From the NCBI GenBank assembly GCA_946811695.1, contig OX328123.1, forward strand, positions 40,827,764 through 40,891,763: 64,000 nt of DNA, read 5' to 3'. Position numbers and translations under genes: made by a program. The notes under the pieces are model-generated. The model had not been told where the DNA came from. It searched no databases and saw only the letters and a list, made by a program, of their open reading frames with translations. This document shows, piece by piece, positions 20,675 through 33,305 of the stretch (position 1 is the first letter of the stretch; every line of letters starts with the position of its first letter). Origin of the DNA: Gonocerus acuteangulatus. Lineage: Eukaryota; Arthropoda; Insecta; Hemiptera; Coreidae.

Positions 20675-23600
20675 TTAATTAACCCAGTGATGATGGCTTA
20701 TGACAAATAATTCATTTGTATGTTTATTTTTTTTTCGAGCAACCTCTCCCTTGACCGGCCACAAATAAACTATAAGGGCTTTGGTGAGCCAGTAGACTGC
20801 TTCCACTATGCTGAGAATACTGCCTCCTAAGAACAGACCTCCAATCCCTCCAAGATTCACTAAAAAAAAGTAATTGTAGTAATTATAGATACTATTTATA
20901 TTGTCCCTACCATCTCGAACCATTGAATATAAAAATTGGAGCGATTTTTAAAGCATTTCCCGGCTATTCTAAAGAGGTTAGAGTTGCAACAAGCTGTATC
21001 GTCCACAATGCAAGAGGGAAGTATCGAATCAAAAAACGAGATATTTTACTATTTTGTCAAAATTAAACTCATATTTTTACGCGCCATAAATCCAACCAAA
21101 ACTAATATTTTTACTTCTTATTTTTCTCTTAACGAGGCAGTAAAGGAAACCAAATAACATTGAAATATTTTCAAAGATGTATGGTGCAAATAACTAATCA
21201 TAAGTTATTTAGTATTAAATTTTTATTGCCAGAGCATTTAAACAGGCCTTCAAACATGAAATTTTTCAATGTTGTAACATGATGAGATTAAGAAGATGGA
21301 GATAGTTAGCCGTTGCAGAGATACGAAGACAAGGTATAGTTGGGATTCGGCTAGGAGAAATATATATTACATTCACTCCCGCATAACACAACACAAACGG
21401 ACAATAAAAAACAAAGAAATCCACAAATCCGCCCTCGCAAAACACGCCATAACAAAAAAACACACTTTCAACTTTGACGACACTAAAATACTTTCCACAG
21501 AACGAAACACCAAAAAACGACAGATTTCCGAATGCGTCCACATTAACTTAAACCCCAATAACATTAATTACAAAACCAACAAACAAAACATCTCCCCTGC
21601 TTACTCCGCCGTCTTCCATAAATTGTCCTGACCTCCTTTTTATCTTTGTTCCCAGGCTCCAGACAATTTTTCTACTTGTGTGTCCCAAAACTCTTAAGAC
21701 CTTTACAACCCGCTATTACAACCTAGCAATTGCACTTCTTTCATCTTCACCGACATACCGCTTCCTCCCCCCTCCCCCAATCAAAACTATAAAACCCCCT
21801 GTGTTGTTGCTGTCCCTCATACATTCAACCATGGTTACCTAAGTTGTTCTCGAGGTCTTCCTCCCTCCCCCCCTAGGCATTCTCTAGTGGTACGTATCTA
21901 TATATTAATTACTATAAATTGTATTCACTTATAGAATAGATTGTTTTTTCTCACTATATGAAAAATGTTCCTTTTTTGTACTGATTAGTTTTTTGTACTG
22001 TTTACTTACTACTTTCTACATGCTGTTTACTTTCCAACTACCGTATTTTCATTGTTTAAAAATAAGATTGGTTAAAATTTATTGTCTTTATGTATATACT
22101 ACACTCATTTCTGCCTGTTTTTTACTTGCAAGTTGTATATTTATTTTTTTACTTATAAGTTGTATTTTTTAGCTGAAGAAGGCTGCCAATGTGCTGCCGA
22201 AACGTCCAAATACAGATCTCTTCCTGAAAGTCTGACGTTTTTCTCCTAGCCGAATCCCAACTATACCTTGTCTTCGTATGATGAGATTAATGTTATTTTT
22301 TTATAAAAGTATATAAAATATCTCTATCAGTAGCATGAGAATATAAATGACTATAATAAATAAATCCTGTGTTAGTGATGAGTTCCCACATTCAGATATC
22401 ATAACTTTAGGGTTTAGGGGTTTATTCTGTATGTCATTTGTAGTTCAGTGACACAGAATTGAGTGTCATATCTGAAAATGTAGCAGAGCTACTCAAACTT
22501 TTGTCTATTTTCAAACCTTTTTTTTAATGAAAAACTGTGTATTTGTGCTTTTTTTAGCAAAAATAACGCACGCAAAATAATTTAGAATTTACATTAAATT
22601 TCTAATAAGAAACACCAATCACTGAAATATTACCATGTAAATTAAGAGCTATACTAAAAGGCATATATATATATATATGTGAACTTTTGATATTTGTTTT
22701 CTTAATATATCAATCTCATGTAGATTTTTTTTTTTTTTTTCTCCTTAGCTGAGAGGATTTCCTCAGTTACACTACAAGATAGGATATTATAATAATATCC
22801 CATCTTGTAATGAGCTAAAAGCAATGAATAAGTAGACATTTATGATTTATAAGAATCAATCATTAAATAAAATAACTTAATTCAACTTTATTTAAGCTGG
22901 GATATAGTTTATTTACCTAAGAGTTGGACGTAATCATAGGTCGTTTCTCTCTTGTATTTAACTACTCCAGGTACTCTGTAGAATACATCAACAAATGCAT
23001 AATAATTCCGTTTTCTCCAAGTGGTATCTTTTGTTACATCTGCAGTTAATTCATACTGACGCTCATTGCAAGTCGGAAGGCAGTCCTTGCATCCTAAATG
23101 TTTTTTTACTTCAATGTCACTCATATTTAACCCCTCTTTTGGAGGTTTTAGGTAACCTGAAATTATAAATTTATAAACAATTTTTTTGAACCCTAAGATC
23201 AGCTTTAAAATAAGAATAACAAAAGCATTTGAATGGAAAAAGTTATTTAGCCTTTACAGGAGAAACAAATCTTGATTTTTCTTAAGGCATACATATTCAA
23301 ATTAGATTATTCGGTTTGCTTTACTTGCTTGTATGTTTTAAATTGATTTTTGCTTAGTAATAATGGATAAATATATATATTTCCAATATTTCTCACTATT
23401 GACACTTTTATGATTGATTACATTATGTTTTTAATAATTAAAAAGTAAGTATTCTATAAAATAGGTGTAAAAATAAATAATGAATATCAGCCAATTTCAA
23501 AGTTTAAATCTTAGCCTTATAGAAGGTAGGAAGGGGGAGGGGACGTTTTATTTTATTTAAATCATTAATATAAACTATAAATGGCTTAAAGACTATGCCC

Positions 23601-26600
23601 GAGCAAGGTCCCTATGAGTATTTCAAAGTTCTCTTTCTCACTAATAGATGTCGTAGGTGAGAAAGTTTTCTTCTTCTACAATTCACTATTAATGAACCTT
23701 GTGTGTTTCACTGCATGAACACAGAGCTGCAGCCCCCCCCCCCCCCCCCCCGAAATTTTGAGTTGATCAGTAAAAATGTGTCATAAACCCTTAAAAGTAA
23801 ATTAAATAAGATGACTATGTTCATAAAAAAAATGCTGCTAAGAAGCATAGCAGAAAAGGCATGACAGACACAAAAACATTTTCCTGGCATTTTTAGACTA
23901 AAAGGCAGCATTTGACTCAGTGTCCTGAAAAGAAACAAGAACATCATTGGCAGGATTGCCAAAGATATTCCAGGGGGTCTGATCTCAGCCATAAATTCGA
24001 TTTATCGTCATGCAAAGGGAGTTGTGTTGATCAATGGAAGAGAATCTGAGGCATTCTTCATAGATAGAGACAGGGAGATAGTCTAAGTCCCCTCCTGTTT
24101 ATTATCTTTTTGGATGAGATCCATAAAATGCTCTAATAAAATGACAAGAAGAGTTATGCTGAAAAGGAATGGTTGTTAACACCTCTAAAAGCAAGGTCTT
24201 AGCAAGAAGACGTCCATCTGATCTGCAATGGGGAGGAATTAGAAGTTGTTCTGGAGTTCACCTACTTAGGAAGCGTAATAAGTTCTTATGGCAATATTGA
24301 CCCGGAAATATCGCACAGAATTTTGAAAGCCAATCAAGTTTACCACCAGATATGGAAAAGAGGCAAAACCCTTTGGCAGATGAAGCAGCTTTTCAGGATC
24401 CGGAGGGAATGGCTGAAATTTATCTAAGCTCCTTGAAGTTAGTTATGGCACCTTAAGAGAAAGAAGAAGGAAAGAGGGGCTGTGGCAGATTTTCAACTGA
24501 CTTAGAAGAGAGTTGATTTCAACAACAAAAATATGGCGTTTTGGAGTGTGCTAGTGTTCTAAACTTTTTTATTGACAAATGAAATGCAGTGTTCCAATAA
24601 TCATGTTCATGATTGAGTTTCATAGTGTTGCTTTACATTTTTAAGCCAAGTAGGAGAACCTTTTGTTGAGCTGAAAGTATACTAAAAACTGCAATTAGCA
24701 TGACATCATGCCATCAAAGAGCAAGAAGATGTGAGACCAATATTTGAAGCAGTTTATTAAGTGCTTGGTCTTAATTATATAAAAGGCTCTTACTTGTGTT
24801 CTCCAATATACATAGAAGCTGGGCTGCGTTGCATGGAACTGACAATCCTGAAAATATAAGCTCTGTGTAATTTTAAATTTGTTTCAGAAAGTAACCCTTA
24901 CTCTTAAATAAGTAAGCTTCTCATCATTGGCTTATATAATACTAGCTGAGCTATTTTTCATAGAAATAACTCGCTTTCTGTTTCTAGTCTTCTACACACA
25001 TCCATCAATTCTATAGTTCTCGTAGGGAGACCAGGTAAATTGTAATGCATGGATGGTAGTAGATTGAGCCAACTGGACACTTTAGTCTCGGCGGGCACAG
25101 TCCAGCCACAGTTTCCCTTGTTTGCCATTTCAAATTAATCAATCAATCATAACTTTGGTCCTAGTCAATATTTTGCTTTTGTTATAGCCTAAGTTTTAAG
25201 CCAAGGATACATAGAAATACTGATAAAATTTCAAATGTCTACTATTCAATAAAACTAATCTTATAGTAGGTAAATTTTGTTGGACATACAGACAGACAGA
25301 AACGTTATTAACCCTTAAGCTGCTGGCCCTCGTGGCCTGCAGGGGTGAGAAGGTGCTTGACGGCCTGCCCCTCAATGCTGACTTAATAACGACGGGCTGA
25401 CTGCTTTCCCACCTTCTTTTTTAAAACTGTTTTGCAGGAATAAATTATAATATTTGAACTTTGTAAATAATACTATTTGAAAGATGGCTGAAATTATTTT
25501 GTATTGACTAAAATATTGCGTACTTTTTTATTCAATATTTTTTTTATTTATTTGCCCTTATTCAATATTTAAAAAAGTTACACTGAAGTGAAAAAAAAGA
25601 AAATAATAAAAAAAAAAACAATTGATTCACAGAGAATACTTAGCAAGGATGCTAGTGACCGACTGAGGCAAATTCCTCTGGATGAGGCAAAATTTCCTAC
25701 AAAATACCATGGAAGTGCCAGAACACAATAAAACGGAAAGGGTCAACAACCCAGTTCAGAGCTGGGCCACTATCCAAAACTATATTCAAGTGCCAAATAT
25801 TGGAGATTCTAGTGTAAGAAGTAGTTCTAGAGATGAAAGACTGATGGTTCTCATGCGAGTGTTCTGACAGTCTTCAGCAGTAAATAGGCAAGCGGTAACA
25901 AATAAAAAGCCACAAAAGTAGCTTTTAGCAGAGAATGGATAAATTTGGTGTCTTTGATGTATGAATCGATTTATTGTATAGACAAAACCTTTATTTTATT
26001 TATATAGATTTGCAATTAGTCATTTATTTACATTAAAATTTAATTTTTTCTTGAATGTAGTAAACTATATCAACTTGCTGTTATGGAGCAGAAATAAAAA
26101 ACTTCTTTTTTTAGATGGTTTCCCTGCTTTGGTCATTAAAACAAAGAAATAAACTAATAGTACTAATGTTTAGAACAATTTGCTATGAGACAACATTTTG
26201 ATTGCCTATGTTAACATTCACTAGGCATCATACAAAAAAAATATTTATAAACTGAAGAAAGGTATGGTTTAAATACATGACAATGAAAAAAGTTTGCATA
26301 TTGTGTTGTTCTTACTCTTAATTAATGTGATGTAATAAGGTAGGCAGCCACATTGTTTCAGAAAGAAATTCATCCTGCACTCAAGAAAACATGACTTCTG
26401 GGAATAAATTGTAGTAATTATAGACTTCTTAGTGTCCTTAAAGTAGCAGCCCGAGACGTGGCTTGGTAAGGCTCTAATGTCATCGGAACTCTCTGTTATA
26501 GTAGGCTTCACAGCTATGTTTAGCTTGTCCAGATCCCCTACAGGAACTATGAAACCCATTCCAGGTTCTGGATATTCATTAGGGTGGTGTACGTGTACCT

Positions 26601-29600
26601 GCGAAATGTTGTAAAACGATTTTTATTATTTTAGTATTTTGTTAGACAATTGTTCAAACCTCTTTATCATCCTCAGGGCAGTATAACCCTCAGTAATTTT
26701 ATTTTAAAATCTTTATTTTTTAGAAAAATTAATTCACCAGACTGTGAATTAAACTCAATTCCTCTCACTTATATATGAGGGCCCCAGAAGTCAAGGAGTC
26801 TAAGTGACATTTAAAAAAAAATGAGTTAGACACAGGAATGGGTTGTGAACACCGTAATCTTGTGAGTGGTAGAGAGATCCAAGTAATTGCCTTGACAGTT
26901 GCTGCCACCTAGCTTGTTTTCTCTTGAGTATTGTCACTTTTTTTTAATACTGAACACAGAAGGGTCTCCCCGTGATGTAGTGTCTAAAGCCTTAGTTTGT
27001 CATGCAGAAGATGGTGGGTTCAATCTCCTGCAAAAATTAAATTGCTACTGGAGGTTAATGCACGGCACGAGTAGTCAATAGAGCCTAAGCCTGTACAGGT
27101 AGACAGAAAAGTTCCATTCCAGATTCACAAAATTCTCATATCCCTGAGGGTTCCACCATTTGCAAATTCCCATTTCAAGGAACAAGACGATAGTGAAACA
27201 TTATAAAAACTAAATATGATTGTTTATGACTAGAACAGACTTTGGCAAGGGAAATAGTTTTTAATATTTATCAATACTTTTTTTAGGTAGCACATGTCAT
27301 CCCTACCATGTCAAACTATCGAATATGCAAATCGGAGCAAACTAGAGAATGAACATATTCTATCCATTGACAAAGTAATATATTGAAAAATGGTCTTATT
27401 CGATACTTTATTTAACGCATTGAAGGCTATTCAATTGAGTGAGATTTTGCAGCACGCCGTATCGTCCACAATCCAAGAGCAAAGTCTCAAATATAAAAAC
27501 AAGATTTTTCTTATTCGATAGTTTAACATGGCAAGGACAATGTGATCATAGATATAATCAGGGCCCCTAGGGGGGAAAGCAGCTCGACCTCAAAGATCTA
27601 TTGTGATCATAAAACTAATTCTATTTTGTTTTAAAACTATTGTGTATGCTAAATTAATTCTTTTGTGATAAAAAAAATCACTAAATTATCCAAATATATT
27701 AACAAAAATTTTGGGAGTTAATCAATCTACACTAGAAAAATTATTATTATTTCAAAGGAAATTAATATTATTTAATAAAAATAAATTATAAATACACATA
27801 TACGTTCTAATTAACACGAAAACAATGTAATAGAAGAGAGCACTGAATAATTTGTGGTTATTTTAAGTTTTTTGTGTGTGGTTAAGTAAGTATTTTAAGT
27901 TTAAAATATATCTTAAAAATGACTTCAATTCTCATAAGAAAATTATAATACTATTATTTGATTAATAGTTAGTTACAACATCTTTAAAGAAAATTCTTCA
28001 GAGAATAAAATGTCTACCATTTAAAAATATATTCATACCGTTGTTTTGTGACGCTTCAGGAGAATCGCAATGCCTGACCTAATACCTGTGTTGCCTGTAC
28101 TTAGCAAGCTGCAGTTATTATCTATATGAGCATCTTTGTAAACACTGAAACAATAATTAGGCTTATAAAGTTCATCCATTTCAAGGTCTTAATTCTAGAG
28201 CAAATGTCAATAAAAACCTACCAATTTTTTTTTTTCTCTGATGTAAATGAATTAAATGAAAAACAGAAACCACCTTCAGATCTTTGAAGATAAGCAATTG
28301 AACAGCAGTTCTTCCAATGTGCATTCCAGTAGCATTCAAGGAATATTTCGTTACACTCCGGGAATGCCTTGGAGAAGACAATATATAGTTTTAACCTTTT
28401 AATCAAAACATAATATCCACATGAAATGTGACAAAAATATACTTACGTAGATCATGAGTTCTGTTATATTTATTTTATTGAGTTTTGGAAGAATCATTTT
28501 GCTGTTCTCCAGGTGAAGTTTAAAATTACGGAACAATGGGAACTTGAGTGACAAGAGAGCCTTTAAAAAGGATGAAATTCTTGGATCACTTGAAGTTTCT
28601 GGATCCAAATTCCTGTAAAAATATAAGTTTATCAGGCTTTTTGTTTTAGAAACTATTGGTTTGAGAAAGGTGTTGGATATTCTGTTCTTTACAATATTCT
28701 GTTTTTGGGAGTGGTTTGATAAGACACCAACTCGCCTCAGAGGTCAATCATTTCAGAGTACTGTAGATGGGAAAGTAGTCTCAAAAGATTTATACTCTGA
28801 ATAAAAAATTAGGGATCTTTTAATTCTTGGTTTATTCTTCATGGCAAAATGTCATTATCCTATCTTAAATGTATAACATTCAATTGTTGAGGAGTAAATG
28901 ATGTCACCGACAAGAATTAAGGTTATCTATTAAAGAAAATTATTATTAAACACATCTCACGTCTGGTCTCTATTCGAATAAGAGTGTCTATGCATTTTAA
29001 CTATTAAAATCTATAAAATAATTGAAATAAATATCTTCTAAAATGCATTCTAATTTTTTTATTTTATAAATTAAAAAAAATATTAACATTTTGGACATAC
29101 ATATATGGTGTAGGTCAAAAAATAGTACTTCCTTTTATTTTTGTACCATTTTATTATCTGCTTGCCCTACATGTATCATGGCCTACATGCCACCTCCTAA
29201 GAGGCTATTAGGTAATTATTCCCATAAAATACTTATCGCTTATATGTTATTCTTAGTTAACACTTTTGCTGTGATGTCATTACAGCAGGGCCGCCACATC
29301 TCAGAGCCGACCCCCAGGACCAGATCACGGGCCCCCACTTCTCAGAGCCAGAATGAAAATTCTAGTACTTTGCTATAGGACCTTGGGCATTTTAAAATTA
29401 TTTTCATCTTGAGTTTTGAGCAAAATGAGAATAAAAGCCGACAATCGGTGCTGCAAAGGTCACTTCGGTACTTTTTCCCCAATTAGCGAGGATCGACCCG
29501 GGCCCCCACGATGCCCGGGCCCGGTTGTCCCCCCCCCCATGTGGCGGCCCTGCATTACGGAAGGACACTAGCGATCCTACCCAATTACGAGTGTCCCTTC

Positions 29601-32600
29601 AGAAGGACACTCCTCCATTAGTTTTCCCTTTAGATTCAAAACACTCGTAAATAGAGGGGATTCACTCTTACAGCTCCAGGTAAAGACAGCTGCCTTCAGT
29701 ATTGTTTGGGCTTTACAAATAAGTTTTCTGTTTTCAAATCAGCTGGCTAGAAGATTTTTTATGACTTTTTATGAACAAAAAATTTCTTACTAAAAAATCC
29801 AAACAAAAAATGAACTCGATACTGAGGTATTCCCAAACAATGACAGCTGGAGCGAAAGTGTTCAGTTTTTAAATTCACACCTAAAATGTTTGTGAAAATA
29901 TAAAAAACTTTTCCAATGTACCTACCAAATGTGTGGTCATATGGGTGGCGGGCGGACCTCATATGAGGTAAGTACATTGCAAAACAAACATTTTAGATGT
30001 GAATTTCACAAATTTAACTATGAATAACATATTAGCGATAAGTATTTCGTGGGGATAACTAAAATAATAATTCAAAAATTGTTTAAAACGTAATGGCCAC
30101 TGAGGATGTGGCTTGTAGGGCAAGCAGATAATAAAGTCGTACAAACAAAAAAGGAAGTACTATTTTTTGACCTATGCTTATATATATAAAAAAAGTGAAT
30201 ATACTTGATTGGTCAGAAATACGTGAAATAGAACAAAAATTATGTTTTTATAAATAATGCTTTGTGGGATCAATGACCATACCAGTCAAGTATTGGGTAT
30301 ATGAATAAAGAGTCACAACCTCCAAAGGTTTATATGTCACAACCTACTCGGGGTTATTAGTGAAATGTTGGAGTCCATTTACAAATACTTCAAGGAATAT
30401 CATTTTCCACTGTCATATCAGCTATGTTCTGTCACCTGATAAAAACTCACGTCCATACAATTAAAATATTTCATTTGTATCTTTATCATCATTTTTACTT
30501 TTAATTTTTTGAAAATTATAAGATCTGTAATATTAGCATTGTTTACTTTTTTAAGTACTCTAATGCTTTTTTAGTGACAATCTTATTGACAGGACAAACA
30601 CTAATTGCAGGAAAGTACACGCCGTCTATTGGGTAGTTTATATCTGATATAGTAACTGCTATTGGAAGCGTCACATAGCCTTTCCAAGAATCATAGATGA
30701 GGTAAGTTGCTCCACTGAGACACACTGAGAAGAAAATGGTCCATATGAGTCTATAAAAAGAAAACAAAATATTAGGATTATCATGAAAATACAAAGTAAA
30801 CTTATTTTGTGTGTCAGACATAAGAGTGTGATTCTAAATGAAAAATACTAAATATCAATTATAAAACTTACATTCCTTTATAACGAATAAAATAAACTCT
30901 TTTTAATGTCCTGATCAGGCATAATACTTTCTAAAACTGTATTAGACAATAAGCATAAAACACAATTTTGTTACACTTGAGAAATCTTAAATTTTTGCCC
31001 CAAGTGCATACGAACTAATGGAAATAAGTTAGTGTGACTGATAATTCATCACTTCTATTAGATAAAGTTATGCGAGACTATGTTAGAAAATTAAATTAAA
31101 CCTAATTTCACTTTTTTTTTTAATTTTTCAAAAAACGAAAGTGATATTTGTTTTACCTATCAACTTCTGGGCTTTTAGCACCAGGCTATACTATCTAAAG
31201 GTTGCCACCCATTTATAATGCCAACGTGGTGTCATTTTCCCTAATGGTAACCAATCCTAGTATTGACCAAGCCCGACCTGCTTAACTTCAGTGATCTATG
31301 GGAACCGATGTATTCGACAACTCTATGATCATTGGCTGAAAGAGAAATTGTTATTATTTTAAATCTTCGGGGGAGGGAGTTTCTTATATATTTTTTAAAA
31401 ATTTATTTTAATCAATTCTTATTCTTGTTTTTAATGTGTACATAAATAAATAAAAAATAAATCAATTCCTATCAGTAATGAATTTAAATGTACAAGCATC
31501 TGGTCTATGTGATTAAAACCTCTTTGAGTCACTTCTTAAGTTCAGGAGACTTAACCAAACACCCCCCTTGATCGGTTCCTAATAAAAGAGAATAGTTTTG
31601 AAGCGCCATAGCAAACAACTCGTGTGTTCTTCACTAATGTTATAATAAGTTTTACTCATAATGAATTACAGATGGTGGAAAACAATCTAAACCTAAAAAT
31701 GAATTAAAAAATCTGCTAGTGTTGTTCATTGGTCACAAAGAGTAGAGAAATGTTTTGAACTCCCTTAGCAAAAAGAAATTATGTTCTTCTTAAGTAATAA
31801 TGGTTAATTAAGTAATTAATTGATTTAATTGAACAACAAACTGTAGAAAAATAAAGAAAACTTAAGAGTTAATACCCTTGTCAAATAACTACTATTGGTT
31901 GCAAATAATAGAGAATAGTTTTGACTGCCTTAGTAAAATAAAATCTGGATATTACCATATGGTTGTACGATAATGAATAACTAACATTAAATATCAAAGA
32001 GAGACAAAAGGATAATTTAAAAGTCTCCTGGCTTTGCTCATAGGTTTTAAATAGTGAAAATAGTTTTGGACATCCTTCCTGAAAAAGTGAGGCCTTCTTC
32101 AGTAATATCACCATAGAATTCTACTCCTGCTGGGTTACTGCAGCAGTGGTAACCAGAGTTAATGTAAGTGAAAATGGTCCACCATGTACGCATCCCAATA
32201 ATTTTATATTATTTATATTGTAGAATGTCTCCTAAATCCCTTTCATTATTGCATACAACCTCTAACCTCCTGGTTTTTAATTGATATTTTTGCCTATGAT
32301 TTCCTACTAAATCCATCAATACTTTCTTTTTATAGGCTCATAATTTATGCTTGTGTTTTCTTAAGCCAATGTAAATGGTTATTTAACAAAGATTTCAATT
32401 GTTTGTGCTTATAAAATTATTTATTTCAAATGATTTTAATCAAAACTAAACAATATTCCTGAATTATTTATACAACCATTTGAATTATTCTTCTAAAATG
32501 ACATGATATTATTTAAAATAATAAAAACCTATGAAGAGGTGGCTCTCCCTCTCGGAAAATATGTTGAACCCCATGAATAGTTGAGGCTTGTGTAAACTCT

Positions 32601-32725
32601 GCAAGTAAAGAAAGGCTTTCCAGTTTTCGATACTGCTTCTGAGCAGTCTTGTCCAGTGACTGAAGCCTCTCAGTGTAAGTCATCCTAAAGGATTGAGGAG
32701 GCTCGGTTAAACGAAAGGGAGACAT
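20675..32725 (-). CDS. DEG/ENaC sodium channel, pickpocket-like (ppk-A), complete
   Basis: Amiloride-sensitive type cation channel subunit with two membrane passes and a large cysteine-rich outer domain. Minus-strand exons: 32529-32725, 30547-30750, 28447-28612, 28222-28367, 28039-28144, 26316-26598, 24794-24847, 22917-23156, 20675-20859. The total is 1581 nt, 526 aa plus stop, with all splice sites GT-AG and phases consistent. Residues: STIHGVQHI about 52, the pre-TM1 HG gating motif; TM1 about 68-85; FPAISVCP 112-119; CYWNAHWKNCC about 201 and GGFCFSFN 221-228; HHPNEYPEPG about 276; CFLECRMNFFLKQCGCLPYY; CKDCLPTC in the cysteine-rich palm; TM2 GGIGGLFLGGSILSIVE 469-485 with a G-G-S filter. 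The start is taken at the first ATG of exon 1; an extra upstream exon is possible. The orthologous ppk number cannot be assigned from sequence alone. Confidence 0.93.
20903..21060. mobile_element. Partial MITE, GTCCCTACCAT family
   Basis: The left end GTCCCTACCATCTCGAACCA matches 1173. It contains GTATCGTCCACAATGCAAGAG-like sequence as in the other copies. The right end is not found. It lies in ppk-A intron 8. Confidence 0.6.
21296..21631 (+). pseudogene. Penelope-like element polyprotein, C-terminal (GIY-YIG endonuclease) fragment
   Basis: The last 111 codons of the element frame. IHKSALAKHAITKKHTFNFD and TKILSTERNTKKRQISE match the pattern S-x-LAxH...H-x-F/I-x-[FW]-D-x-T-x-[IV]-L-x-x-[E] KR..SE that ends the GIY-YIG domain of Penelope-like proteins. 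The catalytic GIY and YIG residues and the RT are missing. Base use is notably C-rich on this strand compared with the neighbourhood. Confidence 0.65.
22161..22214 (+). ncRNA. hammerhead ribozyme-like motif in Penelope-like element
   Basis: CTGAAGA (22173-22179), one extra base, stem II GGCTGC/GCTGCC with one internal mismatch and a CAATGT loop, GAAA (22199-22202), then CGTC with predicted cleavage after 22206. Stem I can form between GTATTT (22162 on) and AAATAC (22208-22213), which is good support. Hammerheads in the terminal parts of Penelope-like elements are established knowledge. Confidence 0.65.
23734..23900. mobile_element. Partial CATGGGCGTATATA-type MITE
   Basis: GCTGCAGCCCCCC...CGAAATTTTGAGTTGATC and CATAAACCCTTAAAAGTAAA match the left half of the element at 60632-60902. 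The terminal repeats are lost. Confidence 0.55.
23850..24550 (+). pseudogene. Decayed LINE reverse transcriptase fragment
   Basis: In shifting plus-strand frames one reads KAAFDSV (RT block A), a degraded GDSLSPLL-like block near 24085 followed by LLSFWM, and then NGEELEVVLEFTYLGSVISS with a following I..RI..A motif. This is the post-RT segment typical of CR1/RTE-type LINEs. Many stops. It lies in ppk-A intron 7, antisense to the gene. Confidence 0.6.
26963..27040 (+). mobile_element. tRNA-derived SINE head, family 1-like
   Basis: GGTCTCCCCGTGATGTAGTG and GATGGTGGGTTCAATCTCC resemble box A and box B of the heads at 933 and 53994. The body is not recognisable. Confidence 0.5.
27298..27538. 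mobile_element. MITE, GTCCCTACCAT family, inverse orientation
   Basis: CCCTACCATGTCAAACTATC at the left, and TTCGATAGTTTAACATGGC at the right as the inverse. The internal CACGCCGTATCGTCCACAAT matches the copy at 1173-1424 reversed. It lies in ppk-A intron 5. Confidence 0.75.
29111..30174. mobile_element. Mariner-like non-autonomous element with long inverted repeats
   Basis: The left end TAGGTCAAAAAATAGTACTT and the inverse of the right end are identical over their first 20 bases. Similarity continues for about 180 bp (CTTGCCCTAC, GAAATACTTATCGCT). The ends fit a TA target. A hAT-like MITE (29286-29552) is nested inside. It lies in ppk-A intron 2. No transposase frame. Confidence 0.75.
29286..29552. 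mobile_element. hAT-like MITE with CAGGGCCGCCACAT ends (nested)
   Basis: 267 bp. Begins CAGGGCCGCCACATCTCAGA and ends CATGTGGCGGCCCTG. Flanking 8-mers CATTACAG and CATTACGG differ by one base. The centre shares GAATAAAAGCCGACAATCGG with the copy at 11910-12281 in inverse orientation. Confidence 0.85.
31145..31290. repeat. Interspersed repeat, family 3
   Basis: Shares AGGTTGCCACCCATTTA and TTGACCAAGCCCGACCTG with the copy at 13596-13745. Confidence 0.45.
31580..32110. repeat. Four diverged tandem units of about 155 bp
   Basis: The motif AGAGAATAGTTTTGA-x-x-CCTTAGCAAA recurs with changes near 31587, 31742, 31909 and 32051. Each copy is followed by a TTCTTCA-TAAT-type segment. The spacing of 142-168 bp and the same order show an old tandem array in ppk-A intron 1. 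A lone related piece occurs near 48950. Confidence 0.55.
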
Positions 32726-33254
32726 ATCTGCAGTGAGTGCTAAGGAATAACTCCGACTTTTCACTCCTTTTCATGCTCACAAATATGTACTTATCGTTAT
32801 CATTTGAATACCAGAGCTGACCTTACACCATTAGTAAACATAAAAAAAATTGATCTTCAAGGCGTAGGTTTATGGTAATTAAGGGCTTTCAGTGATTGAA
32901 TGAATGAATGAAATTGTCTTTCATTTTGTCAACCAATATTTACAATGAGTCAACAAGTAAAATTCTTTTCAAACTAAATAATTATAATAAAATAAAATAT
33001 TTAAATAATAAGCAACAACTAATGTTGATGAAGGCCTTCCTTTTTAGGAGTAATAGTCTACACTTCCGGGTGATCAGCATATAGGGAAAGCGGAAATGAT
33101 CTTTGCTCCTTTATTTTTCCAGGCCTTCAGTATAAATCATCAAATATCTGAAAGTGTAAATTAAAAAATAATTCCTAATCCGTCATGAAATTTTAAATGT
33201 TATTTTACAGAAATTGTGAAGGTTTAGATAATCGAGTCTCGGTTGTATATACCG

Positions 33255-33305
33255 ATTACTGCCAACGTTTCGGCTTCTCATTCAAGCCGTCTTCAGGGCT
33301 ACAGA
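33255..33305 (-). ncRNA. hammerhead ribozyme-like motif
   Basis: On the minus strand: CTGAAGA (C3 at 33296), one extra base, stem II GGCTT/AAGCC with a GAATGAG loop, GAAAC, and cleavage triplet GTT. Stem I has three G-C pairs (GCC/GGC). The surrounding plus-strand sequence CCAACGTTTCGGCTTCTCAT is the kind of end found in Penelope-like elements. Confidence 0.55.

Larger units (their letters stand above)
21292..22277 (+). mobile_element. Penelope-like retroelement fragment with GIY-YIG end and ribozyme motif
   Basis: 986 bp bounded by a perfect 13-bp duplication ATGATGAGATTAA (21279-21291, 22278-22290). The ends are inverted: TATAGTTGGGATTCGGCTAG near 21340 and its complement near 22250. The coding remnant is at 21296-21631 and the hammerhead-like motif at 22161-22214. 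This is a 5'-truncated Penelope-like element lying antisense in ppk-A intron 8. Confidence 0.75.

Noticed and set aside
25312..25750. A piggyBac-like MITE starting TTAACCCTTAAGCTGC
   Set aside because: The right end (GGAAAGGGTCAAC) matches the left end over too few bases to be convincing and no TTAA was found on that side.
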